From Scatosoma sp045650185 (GTDB lineage: Bacteria > Bacillota > Clostridia > Christensenellales > Borkfalkiaceae): 64,000 bases of DNA. Where the stretch lies: NCBI GenBank assembly GCA_045650185.1, contig JAZRQY010000001.1, forward strand, positions 27,515 to 91,514, in the 5' to 3' direction. Below, in pieces: positions 1 through 7,349 of this stretch. The notes beneath the pieces were generated by a model. The model was not told where the DNA came from, did not search any database, and saw only the letters and a program-made list of their open reading frames with translations. Each line of letters starts with the position of its first letter. The first letter of the stretch is position 1. A program made the translations under genes and the position numbers.

Positions 1-2
1 AC

Positions 3-941
3 TTCATTAGCCTTGCAAAGCAGTTGGAAGAAATGGGCGCAGACAATATCTGTTTGAAGGATATGGCAAACCTCTTGTTGCCTTTGAAGGCATACGAGCT
101 GGTTAAGGCTCTTCGTGCGGCATTAAAGCCTGAAACGAAGATTCACGTTCATACCCACAACACGACGGGTACGGGCGATATGGTTTACCTTATGTGTATC
201 CTTGCAGGTGCAGACATCGTGGATACCGCGTTGTCCCCCTTGGGTAACGGTACCTCCCAGCCTGCAACCGAGCCGCTCGTAGCTACCTTGAAAGGTACGC
301 CGTATGATACGGGTATTGATATTAATAAATTGTTGCCTATCGTTAAACACTTCAAGGGCGTTGAAAAGCGTTTGAAGGACGACAAGATTTTGAACGAAAA
401 ATCCAAGGGCATCGACGTAAATACGCTTTTGTATCAGGTTCCCGGCGGTATGCTTTCCAACCTTATCAACCAGCTTGAAAAAGCAGGCAAAGCAGATAAG
501 CTGATGGAATGTCTTGCGGAAGTTCCTAACGTTCGTAGAGATTGTGGTTATCCTCCTCTGGTTACGCCTTCCTCGCAGATCGTTGGTACGCAGGCTGTTA
601 TGAATATCGTTATGGGCGAACGCTATAAGATGGTCACCAAAGAAACAAGAGACCTCTTTGCCGGCAAGTACGGTACGCTTCCCATGCCTCTGAATGAAGA
701 AGTTGCAGAAAAGGTGTTGAAGGGCGCAGAGCGTATTACCTGCCGTCCTGCAGACTTGTTGCAGCCTGAATACGAGCAGATTAAAGCGAAGGTACAAGAG
801 CTTGGTTATTACGAAAAAGAAGAAGACGTGCTTTCTTATGCGGTATTTGAACAAGTTGCAGAAAACTTCTTCAAATGGCGCTCCGCGCAAAAGGATGGCG
901 TTGATCGCGATTTAGCGAAAGGCGAAGTATATCCCGTATAA
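3..941 (+). CDS. oadA: Oxaloacetate decarboxylase / pyruvate carboxylase subunit B-type carboxyltransferase, C-terminal part
   Basis: The gene enters the window already open: frame 3 reads from the first bases with no start codon, so the N-terminus is missing. The family moves a carboxyl group between biotin and a 2-oxoacid, using a metal in a TIM barrel. The sequence shows a KDMA motif (the lysine that is carbamylated in the family), then HTH inside HVHTHNTTGTGD (the two metal-binding histidines), then PLGNGTSQPATE, all typical of OadA, PycB and transcarboxylase 5S. The protein ends in KGEVYPV with no biotinyl domain, so the biotin carrier should be a separate protein. Which decarboxylase or carboxylase it serves cannot be decided from this fragment. 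A strong terminator follows. Confidence 0.88.
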   Translation, partial: FISLAKQLEEMGADNICLKDMANLLLPLKAYELVKALRAALKPETKIHVHTHNTTGTGDMVYLMCILAGADIVDTALSPLGNGTSQPATEPLVATLKGTPYDTGIDINKLLPIVKHFKGVEKRLKDDKILNEKSKGIDVNTLLYQVPGGMLSNLINQLEKAGKADKLMECLAEVPNVRRDCGYPPLVTPSSQIVGTQAVMNIVMGERYKMVTKETRDLFAGKYGTLPMPLNEEVAEKVLKGAERITCRPADLLQPEYEQIKAKVQELGYYEKEEDVLSYAVFEQVAENFFKWRSAQKDGVDRDLAKGEVYPV

Positions 942-964
942 CGTAAAAAGACTTGGTTGAAGAA

Positions 965-997
965 AATACGCAGTCGAATTCCGATTGCGTATTTTTT
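965..997 (+). terminator. Intrinsic terminator after the oadA-type gene
   Basis: A 12-bp stem (AATACGCAGTCG pairing with CGATTGCGTATT, one G-U pair) with a 5-nt loop is followed by six T residues. It lies 24 bp after the stop codon. Confidence 0.85.
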
Positions 998-1021
998 ACA
1001 ATTTTAGGCATATTCCATCGG

Positions 1022-1049
1022 GAAACATTTTCCGTGAAACATTTATATT
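1022..1049 (+). repeat. Dispersed module GAAACA-n8-GTGAAACA, copy A
   Basis: The sequence GAAACATTTTCCGTGAAACA followed by TTTATATT closely matches the copy at 40220 and, more loosely, copies at 29659, 40461 and 41090. It sits between the terminator at 965 and the flavoprotein gene. The following bases (about 1050-1078, GTATACGTGGGCA) also resemble the sequence next to copy B at 40250-40265. The function is unknown. Confidence 0.65.
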
Positions 1050-1095
1050 TGATAGTATACGTGGGCAATTCTATTTAGGAAAATTAGGATATAAT

Positions 1096-2382
1096 ATGAG
1101 TAAGGTTTGTGTAATCGGCGGCGGTGCGGCAGGTTTGATGGCGGCATATGCAGCTGCGAAAAACGGCAATGAAGTCGTGTTAATTGAAAAGAACGAAAAG
1201 CTGGGTAAAAAAATTTACATCACAGGCAAGGGTCGATGCAATTTTACAAACAATGTTCCTGCTGATGAATTTTTAACGAATGTAGTACGTGGAGAAAAGT
1301 TCCTGCGAGGGACAATTTACGCATTTTCACCCGAAAAAGTGATCGATTTTTTTGAAGAATACGGCTTATCCGTCAAAACGGAGCGTGGAAATCGTGTATT
1401 TCCCTTGTCCGATCATGCCAGCGACGTCACAAAAACCCTTGAAAAAGCCTGCAAAAACAGCGGTGTAGACGTACATTTGCGGGAAAAAGTGGTGGAAATC
1501 GCCGTAAATAGTATGCCTGACATAGGTATTATGTCTGACATAGATAATAGTGGTATCTCTGCGGCGAATAGTGTGCCACGCGTAATAGGTGTTAAAACGG
1601 ATTTGGCGTATTATCCGTGCGATTATGCGATTGTCGCTACGGGTGGTTTATCCTATCCAACCACGGGTTCTACCGGTGATGGCTATACTTTTGCGAAAGA
1701 GGCAGGGCATACCGTTTCAGAATTGAAGGCAGGGCTCTGCGGTGTCAATCTGCAGGGAGATTTTTTCAAGGATTTGCAGGGTTTGGCGCTGAAAAACGTT
1801 GCTTTAACCGTTAAAAACGGCAGTAAAATGGTTTATAACGCCTTCGGCGAGATGCTTTTTACGCATTTTGGGGTTTCAGGGCCGATTGTTTTATCAATGT
1901 CGTCTTTGATTAATCGTTTGCCGATTGCATCGTTAGAGATTTCTTTGGATTTAAAGCCTGCCTTAAACGAGGAAACGCTGGATAGGCGTATCCTGCGTGA
2001 TTTTGAAGAGAATAAAAATAAGCAGATTAAAAGCGTTCTCGTGCAGCTATTGCCGGCAAAACTGATTCCTTATGTGTTAAAGGTGGCGAATATTGCGGAA
2101 ACAAAGCCCGTCAACGCCATTACCAAGGAAGAGCGTGGGGCGCTGCTGCGCGCGGTCAAGGCGTTGCCGTTGAGGGCTCGTTCTCTTCGTGGTTTTGAGG
2201 AGGCGATTATCACTTCGGGTGGCGTTTCATTGCCTGAAATCAATCCAAAAACGATGGAAAGTAAACGAGTTTCCGGCTTAAAATTCTGCGGTGAAGTGCT
2301 GGACGTAGATGCCTTTACGGGCGGTTTTAATATGCAAATTGCCTTTTCGACGGGCTTTGCGGCAGGTGATACGATTCGTTAA
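1096..2382 (+). CDS. HI0933/BaiN-family FAD-dependent oxidoreductase carrying an in-frame repeat insert
   Basis: This is a flavoprotein of the HI0933-like family (often named aminoacetone oxidase family or BaiN-like). Its substrate is not established. The N-terminal Rossmann FAD motif is VIGGGAAGL at about residues 5-13, followed by the family sequences GKKIYITGKGRCNFTN and, later, VATGGLSYPTTGSTGDGY. The C-terminal TSGGVSLPEINPKTMESK and GFNMQIAFSTG close the FAD site. I chose ATG 1096 (preceded by AGGAAAATTAGGA) because the family motif follows at once; an upstream extension would run through repeat sequence. Residues about 138-165 are a low-similarity block encoded by 18-bp repeat units, placed in the variable loop before the conserved VIGVKTD strand. 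The protein is 428 aa, slightly long for the family, which fits an insertion. Confidence 0.9.
   Translation: MSKVCVIGGGAAGLMAAYAAAKNGNEVVLIEKNEKLGKKIYITGKGRCNFTNNVPADEFLTNVVRGEKFLRGTIYAFSPEKVIDFFEEYGLSVKTERGNRVFPLSDHASDVTKTLEKACKNSGVDVHLREKVVEIAVNSMPDIGIMSDIDNSGISAANSVPRVIGVKTDLAYYPCDYAIVATGGLSYPTTGSTGDGYTFAKEAGHTVSELKAGLCGVNLQGDFFKDLQGLALKNVALTVKNGSKMVYNAFGEMLFTHFGVSGPIVLSMSSLINRLPIASLEISLDLKPALNEETLDRRILRDFEENKNKQIKSVLVQLLPAKLIPYVLKVANIAETKPVNAITKEERGALLRAVKALPLRARSLRGFEEAIITSGGVSLPEINPKTMESKRVSGLKFCGEVLDVDAFTGGFNMQIAFSTGFAAGDTIR
1513..1584 (+). repeat. 18-bp repeat units inserted in frame in the flavoprotein gene
   Basis: Four 18-nt blocks lie in register. Unit 1 is ATGCCTGACATAGGTATT (1513-1530) and unit 2 is ATGTCTGACATAGATAAT (1531-1548). 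The third and fourth are diverged, the fourth ending in GTGCCACGCGTA. Units 1 and 2 share the near-palindrome TATGYCTGACATA. The encoded peptide begins SMPDIGIMSDI. The same DNA, with four or five differences over about 37 bp and in the same frame, occurs in the GH13 gene at 31165-31200. A related block lies at 40250-40327. Confidence 0.7.
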
Positions 2383-2405
2383 AGAATATTTTGCTTGCAA
2401 AATAC

Positions 2406-2434
2406 TTGACAAAAACGGGAAAACGTTATATAAT
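2406..2434 (+). promoter_or_regulatory. Sigma-A promoter of the aroH-cmk operon
   Basis: A perfect -35 TTGACA (2406-2411) is separated by 17 bp from a perfect -10 TATAAT (2429-2434), 39 bp upstream of the start codon at 2474. Confidence 0.9.
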
Positions 2435-2473
2435 TTTCTTGTTGTTTTACATATTTCACACGAGGGATAAGCG

Positions 2474-3487
2474 ATGAAAATTATTCGAGGTGCAACAACG
2501 ATTGCAGAGGATAGTATTGAGGAGATTAAGTCTGCCGTTTCGGAGATGATGGAAGCGATTTTTGAGAAAAACGCTTTATCGAAAGAGGAAGTTAGCGGCT
2601 TTTTATTCTCTTTAACGACGGATATTCATTCGTATCATCCTGCGAAAGCGGCGAGGGAATCCGGTTATGATTTTGCGCCGCTGTTTGCTTGTATTGAGCC
2701 GGAAATTGTTGGGCAATTGCCGCTTTGTATTCGCGTTATGGTATTTACAGAACGTCAGGCTGGACAAGCGGTTAAGCACGTATATTTAAAAGGAGCAAAA
2801 GCTTTGAGAACGGATATTTCAGAAATTTTCAATATTGCCTTGGATGGCCCTGCGGGTAGCGGTAAGAGTACGATTGCAAAAGCTTTGGCGAAGGACTACA
2901 ATATTTTGTACTTGGACACCGGCGGAATGTATCGTGCTTGTGGGCTGAAAGCATTGCGTTTAGGGATTGCTCCGACGGATGCTGAGACTGTGGAGAAGAT
3001 GTTGCCGACTTTGGACGTAAAAGTGGAATATGTTGACGGCTCGCAACGTACCATATTAGATGGAGAGGACGTTTCGCTTGCTATTCGCGAAAATTCGGTA
3101 TCAATGGCGGCTTCGCATATTTCCGCGCATTCTGCCGTTCGAGTAAAAATGGTGGAGCTTCAACGCCAAATTGCCGCGCAGATGAGCTGTGTTCTTGACG
3201 GCAGGGATATCGGTACGGTCGTATTGCCAAAGGCAAAATACAAGTTCTTTATCACCGCTGACAGTAGGGTGCGTGCTCAGCGTCGTTACGACGAGTTGCT
3301 TTCCCGTGGTCAGTCGGTCGATTTTGAAAAGTTGCATGCGGAAATTGTGCAACGCGATAAGCAGGATAGCGAGCGTAAGACTGCTCCTTTAAAAGCGGCG
3401 GACGATGCGGTGATAGTGGATACTTCTTCGCTTACGATTGAACAAGTGGTTGCAAAGATCAAGTCTGTTATTCAATCTCAAATTTAA
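2474..3487 (+). CDS. cmk: Fusion of AroH-type chorismate mutase and cytidylate kinase
   Basis: Residues 1-110 match AroH-type monofunctional chorismate mutase (chorismate to prephenate). The landmark residues of Bacillus AroH are present: Arg5 in IRGATT, Arg61 in HPAKAAR, Cys73, Arg87 in CIRVM and Tyr104 in HVYL, with an acidic residue at 75 or 77. Residues about 111-337 are a full-length cytidylate kinase (phosphorylates CMP/dCMP): P-loop GPAGSGKS at 125-132, then LDTGGMYRA, DGRDIGTVV and the C-terminal RDKQDSERKTAPL. The reading frame is continuous, so this is a genuine fusion in this sequence. A TTG codon at residue 111 with a strong Shine-Dalgarno could also yield free kinase. The gene heads an operon with plsC and ispH-rpsA; cmk next to ispH/rpsA is common in Clostridia. 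Confidence 0.92.
   Translation: MKIIRGATTIAEDSIEEIKSAVSEMMEAIFEKNALSKEEVSGFLFSLTTDIHSYHPAKAARESGYDFAPLFACIEPEIVGQLPLCIRVMVFTERQAGQAVKHVYLKGAKALRTDISEIFNIALDGPAGSGKSTIAKALAKDYNILYLDTGGMYRACGLKALRLGIAPTDAETVEKMLPTLDVKVEYVDGSQRTILDGEDVSLAIRENSVSMAASHISAHSAVRVKMVELQRQIAAQMSCVLDGRDIGTVVLPKAKYKFFITADSRVRAQRRYDELLSRGQSVDFEKLHAEIVQRDKQDSERKTAPLKAADDAVIVDTSSLTIEQVVAKIKSVIQSQI
2791..2806 (+). promoter_or_regulatory. Internal ribosome binding site at the AroH-CMK junction
   Basis: AGGAG at 2791-2795 lies 8 nt before an in-frame TTG at 2804 (codon 111), exactly where the cytidylate kinase domain starts. Initiation here would give a kinase of about 227 aa, the usual size for Cmk. Actual use as a start is inferred. 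Confidence 0.5.
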
Positions 3488-3498
3488 CGAGGGTAGGT

Positions 3499-4227
3499 AT
3501 GCAGGAGAATATTAAGTCGGAAAAGCAGAAGAATGAGAAGTCGAAAAAGGTAAAAAAGAAACCTTCCATTCACTTTAAGGTCAACAAAAAAGGCTTACAC
3601 GTTTCCCCGTGTCTGTCTTTTTTGCGTATATTTATTTTGCCTTTGGTGCGCTTTTTCTTTCCGTTTAAATATTTCGGGGATAAAAGGGTCGCAAACGGTG
3701 CTTGCTTATACGTTTCCAGCCACTTCCGCATGATTGACCCGATGTATATTTTACCTACGACGAAAGAGGGGATTCATTTTATCGCTAAAGCGGAAGCGAA
3801 AAAGATGCCTGTGTTCGGTAAGTTTGTTACAGCCGCAAAAACGATTTTAGTCGGTCGCGACGGAACGGATGCAAGGGCGATTATAGATGCCTTAAAATGC
3901 TTAAAAAACGGGGAAAAGGTGGCTATTTATCCCGAAGGGACGCGAAATAAAACCGATCAACCCTTCCTTCCGTTTAAATCGGGAAGCGCCTTGCTTGCCA
4001 TTCGCGCGCAAGTGCCTATCATCCCGATGGTGACGTATAAAAAGCCGCGCTTTTGGCGTAGGACGGATATAATTATCGGCGAACCGTTTGAGCTCTCCGA
4101 ATACTATGGAGTAAAAATGACGGAAGAACTGTTAAAAGAGGCTGATGCAAAAATTCTTGCCGTAATGCAAGGGTTGAGGCAAAAACACGAGCAGATGCTT
4201 GAAGAAAAGAAAGGGAAGAAGAATTGA
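3499..4227 (+). CDS. plsC: 1-acyl-sn-glycerol-3-phosphate acyltransferase (PlsC family)
   Basis: Makes phosphatidic acid from lysophosphatidic acid at the inner face of the membrane. The catalytic HX4D motif is HFRMID, and the substrate motif is YPEGTRNK, with PIIPMVTY downstream, all in the expected order. The first 30 residues are very lysine-rich and precede a hydrophobic segment (FLRIFILPLVRFFFPF) that probably contacts the membrane. The gene lies 11 nt after aroH-cmk, with GAGGGTAGGT before the ATG. Its TGA stop overlaps the ATG of ispH (TGATG), so translation is probably coupled. The length of 242 aa is normal. Confidence 0.92.
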   Translation: MQENIKSEKQKNEKSKKVKKKPSIHFKVNKKGLHVSPCLSFLRIFILPLVRFFFPFKYFGDKRVANGACLYVSSHFRMIDPMYILPTTKEGIHFIAKAEAKKMPVFGKFVTAAKTILVGRDGTDARAIIDALKCLKNGEKVAIYPEGTRNKTDQPFLPFKSGSALLAIRAQVPIIPMVTYKKPRFWRRTDIIIGEPFELSEYYGVKMTEELLKEADAKILAVMQGLRQKHEQMLEEKKGKKN

Positions 4228-6302
4228 TGGAAATACTGGTTGCAAAAAGCGGTGGCTTTTGCAGTGGTGTAAAAAAAGCGGTGGATACCGCAATGACGAT
4301 TTCGCCGGAAAACGTGTACATTTACGGCGAATTGATACATAACCCTGAAATTGTCGATAAAATTTCTGCGCGTGGCATTCGTACGGTCGAAAGCGTGGAC
4401 GAAGTACCAGATGGCGCAACGCTGATTATTCGCTCGCACGGTGTGCAAAAGTGGGTATACGAGGCTTGTCGCAAGCGTGGGATTGAAGTGGTGGATTGTA
4501 CCTGCGAATTCGTTCGTCGCACGCAGTTGATCGTCGAGAAAGAGAGCGCCTTAGGTAAGACGGTGGTTATCATCGGCGGTAAGACTCATCCGGAGGTAAT
4601 CGGCTTACAGGGCTGGTGTAGTGGGGAATCGTACGTATTCACTTCAGAGGACGAGGATTTTTCCGCTATCACGGGCAAAAACTGTTGCGTTGTGTCGCAA
4701 ACGACCTTTTCAAAGGAAAAATTTGAGAAAATTATTAAAATCCTTGACAAATTTACCCCAAAAACAGTTGATATTTTTAAAACAATTTGTTATACTACTA
4801 TAAGACGGCAAAACGAAGCAGGCGAGTTGGCTTCGCAATGCGATGCAATGGTAATCATCGGTGGGCTGAATAGTAGTAATACGAATAAGCTCTATGATAT
4901 CTGTTCGGAGCGTTGCGCAAACGTAATTCGGTTGGAGAGGGCTGCTGATCTAAATATTCAAACAATCAAAAGATTAAAAAAGGTAGGTATAGTCACGGGG
5001 GCGAGCACTCCGGACTGGCAAACTCAGGAGGTTCTATTTAAAATGGAAAATGAAGCAAAAGCAATGATGGATGAAGTCGTTAAGAACTTGGAAGAACAGA
5101 CGAAGTTCAAGAAGGGTGAGCTTGTAAAAGCAACCATTTCCTCGGCAGACGAGAGCGGTATCGCAGTTCTTCTTCCCCTTGCAAAGAAGGAAATCATCCT
5201 TGACAAAGAAGAAGTAGATTGCGAAGTTTACTGCAAAGACGATTACAGCGATAAGCTCGGTGAAGAAATCGAACTTATGGTTCTGTCCATCAACCCCGTC
5301 AAACTTTCTCAGAAAGCAATTAAGCAGCTGAAGGAAGAGGAAGCAATGTTGGCTGAAATCAAAGATGGTAAGGAATTCAGCATCGAATGCACTGGCTGCA
5401 ACAAGGGCGGTTTGACCGGTAACCTCGGTTCTTATTCGGTATTCGTACCCGCACGCGAAATCCGTTCTGGTTTCGTGAAAGAACTGGATAAATACGTTGG
5501 TAAGAAGCTTCGTTTGAAGCTCATCGAAATTAAGACGGAGAGAAGAAAGGAAATCATCGCTTCTCAACGTGCAATCATTGAAGAAGAACGCGCAGCTAAG
5601 GAAGCGGCAAAGGCGGCTAAGGAAGCAGAATTCTTCGCATCTATCAACGTTGGCGACGTTGTAGAAGGTAAGGTAGAAAGAATCACCAACTTTGGTGCAT
5701 TCGTTTCCGTAAACGGCTTTGATTGCTTGGCGCACATCTCCGACCTTTCTTGGTCTGGCGTTAAGTCCGTTGCAGACGTTTTGGAAATCGGCAATAAGTA
5801 TCAGTTCAAGGTATTGAAGATTGATGCAGAAGCTAAGAAGGTTTCCATCGGTTATAAGCAGTTGCAACCTCAGCCTTGGGATTTGGCAGCTGAAAAGTAT
5901 GCAGAAGGCGACGTTATCCACGGTAAGGTTGTTAGAATCGTTCCCTTCGGCGCATTCGTAGAAGTTGAAAAAGGTATCGACGGTTTGGTACACGTTTCCC
6001 AGATCTCCCACGAATTCCTTGAAAACGCTACGACCGCTTTGAACATCGGCGATGAAATCGACGCTAAAATCTTGAAGCTTGATTGTGCAGAAAAGAAAAT
6101 GACCCTTTCGATTAAAGCGCTTGAACCTAAGCCTGAGAACGTTGAAAGAAAGGCTAAGGCTCAGAAGGCTGAAGCTGACGGTGAAGTAAAGGAAAAGGTT
6201 AAAAAGCCTAGAACCCAGAAGCCTGCTGATGAAATGACCGAATGGCGTGAAGACGGCGTAGGCGGTGTATCCATCGCAGATCTGTTGAACCAGAACTCCT
6301 GA
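4227..6302 (+). CDS. ispH: Bifunctional IspH (HMBPP reductase) - ribosomal protein S1 fusion
   Basis: Residues 1-272 are IspH, the last enzyme of the MEP isoprenoid pathway. The [4Fe-4S] cysteines are Cys12 (GFCSG), Cys93 (DCTCEF) and Cys188 (KTICYTT). The active-site HPE at 121-123, SQTT, NSSNTN and GAST are also present. Residues 273-691 carry four S1 RNA-binding domains at about 296-364, 381-447, 474-544 and 559-631, the last two canonical (NFGAFVSV, PFGAFVEV) and the first two diverged, then a basic tail. IspH-S1 fusions are known in Clostridia. The S1 half has noticeably more uniform, highly-expressed-type codon use than the IspH half. An internal promoter-like sequence and a Shine-Dalgarno/ATG pair at the junction may allow free S1 to be made. 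ATG 4227 overlaps the plsC stop. Confidence 0.95.
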   Translation: MEILVAKSGGFCSGVKKAVDTAMTISPENVYIYGELIHNPEIVDKISARGIRTVESVDEVPDGATLIIRSHGVQKWVYEACRKRGIEVVDCTCEFVRRTQLIVEKESALGKTVVIIGGKTHPEVIGLQGWCSGESYVFTSEDEDFSAITGKNCCVVSQTTFSKEKFEKIIKILDKFTPKTVDIFKTICYTTIRRQNEAGELASQCDAMVIIGGLNSSNTNKLYDICSERCANVIRLERAADLNIQTIKRLKKVGIVTGASTPDWQTQEVLFKMENEAKAMMDEVVKNLEEQTKFKKGELVKATISSADESGIAVLLPLAKKEIILDKEEVDCEVYCKDDYSDKLGEEIELMVLSINPVKLSQKAIKQLKEEEAMLAEIKDGKEFSIECTGCNKGGLTGNLGSYSVFVPAREIRSGFVKELDKYVGKKLRLKLIEIKTERRKEIIASQRAIIEEERAAKEAAKAAKEAEFFASINVGDVVEGKVERITNFGAFVSVNGFDCLAHISDLSWSGVKSVADVLEIGNKYQFKVLKIDAEAKKVSIGYKQLQPQPWDLAAEKYAEGDVIHGKVVRIVPFGAFVEVEKGIDGLVHVSQISHEFLENATTALNIGDEIDAKILKLDCAEKKMTLSIKALEPKPENVERKAKAQKAEADGEVKEKVKKPRTQKPADEMTEWREDGVGGVSIADLLNQNS
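4768..4796 (+). promoter_or_regulatory. Possible internal promoter in ispH, upstream of the S1 half
   Basis: TTGATA (4768-4773), a 17-bp spacer and TATACT (4791-4796) form a near-consensus sigma-A promoter inside the IspH coding region, about 250 bp upstream of the internal start codon of the S1 domains. Coding constraint could produce this by chance. Confidence 0.4.
5026..5045 (+). promoter_or_regulatory. Internal ribosome binding site at the IspH-S1 junction
   Basis: AGGAGG (5026-5031) is followed by an in-frame ATG at 5043 (Met273), the first residue after the IspH domain. The Shine-Dalgarno is a full match to the anti-SD core, stronger than that of most real starts in the window. Confidence 0.5.
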
Positions 6303-6320
6303 TTGTTAAAAATATGAAGA

Positions 6321-6356
6321 AAGGTTGCCTTTAGTGATTAAAGGCAACCTTTTTTT
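6321..6356 (+). terminator. First of two tandem terminators after ispH-rpsA
   Basis: AAGGTTGCCTTTA pairs with TAAAGGCAACCTT around a 4-nt loop and is followed by a T run. Confidence 0.9.
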
Positions 6357-6383
6357 GATTGTAAGTCAATAGAAGAATGTTGG

Positions 6384-6427
6384 GCAACCATTTTCCCTTT
6401 TATTTGGGAGAAGGGTTGCTCTTTTTT
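6384..6427 (+). terminator. Second tandem terminator after ispH-rpsA
   Basis: GCAACC and GGTTGC arms enclose an inner TTCCC/GGGAG stem and are followed by CTTTTTTG. It lies 28 bp after the first terminator and insulates the spoIIIA operon from the strongly expressed S1 gene. Confidence 0.75.
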
Positions 6428-6464
6428 GTTCTAAAAGGACAAGCGTAGGAATATAGTAAACTAA

Positions 6465-7301
6465 ATGCTGGAGTTTTTACCCGAACAATTTTATCGCGCT
6501 ATACAAAAAATCAACCTAAACGACCTATATGAGATTCGTATGCGTGCGAATTGCCCCACAAAAGTACGCTTTTTGGGCGAATATCTATATTTGAGTGCTT
6601 ACGGATTGTCAAAAAAGGCGGAGGACGGGTTGGTTGCGACCTTTTCAGATATAGAGGAAACGGTTTTGGCGGCTGGGAAGTATTCCGTATATTCGGTAGA
6701 GGAGCAGTTAAAAGAAGGGTTTCTGACGGCAGAATCGGGGGAAAGGCTAGGAATTGCAGGCAGATTCATCTATACGAATGGGGCGCCCAGCGCCGTGCGA
6801 GATTATTCGTCGCTGTGTATTCGCGTGCCGCATAGCGTTGCTGGTTGCAGTAATGAAATTTATGATAAATGTCTACAAGGTGAGTTGGTAAATTTGTTGC
6901 TTGTATCACCTCCAGGGCAAGGGAAAACAACGATTTTACGGGATTTGAGTAGAAATATATCGGATAAAATGGGTAAAAACGTCCTTATCTGCGATGAACG
7001 TGGGGAAATCGCCTCTTCTGAGGTAGGGAAAAGCACGGATATTTACTCTTTTATCCATAAAAAGGATGGCATGGAAATGGGGATACGCGTTATGCGTCCG
7101 GACGTGATAATTACAGACGAGGTGTCTTCGTTGGAGCTCCCTGCGATACATCGAGCCGTTTATAGCGGCGTGAAGGTTATCGCTTCCTTTCATGCAAAAG
7201 AAGCTTCGGAAATCCCCGTAGAGTTGCAGGAAATCTTTCAAAAAATTGTGCTGCTAGACGGCAATATTATCGGCAAAATAAAGGAAATCATCAGCCGATA
7301 A
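6465..7301 (+). CDS. spoIIIAA: Stage III sporulation protein AA (AAA-type secretion ATPase)
   Basis: SpoIIIAA is the ATPase of the SpoIIIA-SpoIIQ channel that links mother cell and forespore. The Walker A motif is SPPGQGKTT at about 149-157, followed by CDERGEIA and the Walker B-like PDVIITDEVSS, then ASFHAKEASEIP, all typical of the family. The length of 278 aa is slightly short but complete. It is the first gene of an eight-gene operon in the usual order AA to AH. The Shine-Dalgarno is weak (TAGGA 14 nt before ATG). No clear sigma-E promoter could be recognised upstream, although sigma-E control is expected for this operon. Confidence 0.95.
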   Translation: MLEFLPEQFYRAIQKINLNDLYEIRMRANCPTKVRFLGEYLYLSAYGLSKKAEDGLVATFSDIEETVLAAGKYSVYSVEEQLKEGFLTAESGERLGIAGRFIYTNGAPSAVRDYSSLCIRVPHSVAGCSNEIYDKCLQGELVNLLLVSPPGQGKTTILRDLSRNISDKMGKNVLICDERGEIASSEVGKSTDIYSFIHKKDGMEMGIRVMRPDVIITDEVSSLELPAIHRAVYSGVKVIASFHAKEASEIPVELQEIFQKIVLLDGNIIGKIKEIISR

Positions 7302-7349
7302 AAATAAAATATTATAAATTATACGAATATTTATTCGTTAGGAGTCGTT

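Noticed and set aside
985..1095. N-terminal extension of the flavoprotein upstream of ATG 1096
   Set aside because: It runs through the terminator and the GAAACA module, lacks an SD, and precedes the family's conserved N-terminus.
5034..6011. Long open frame (325 codons) antisense to the S1 domains
   Set aside because: It is a shadow of the biased codon use in the S1 region; the translated peptide is Phe/Cys-rich low-complexity with no family.
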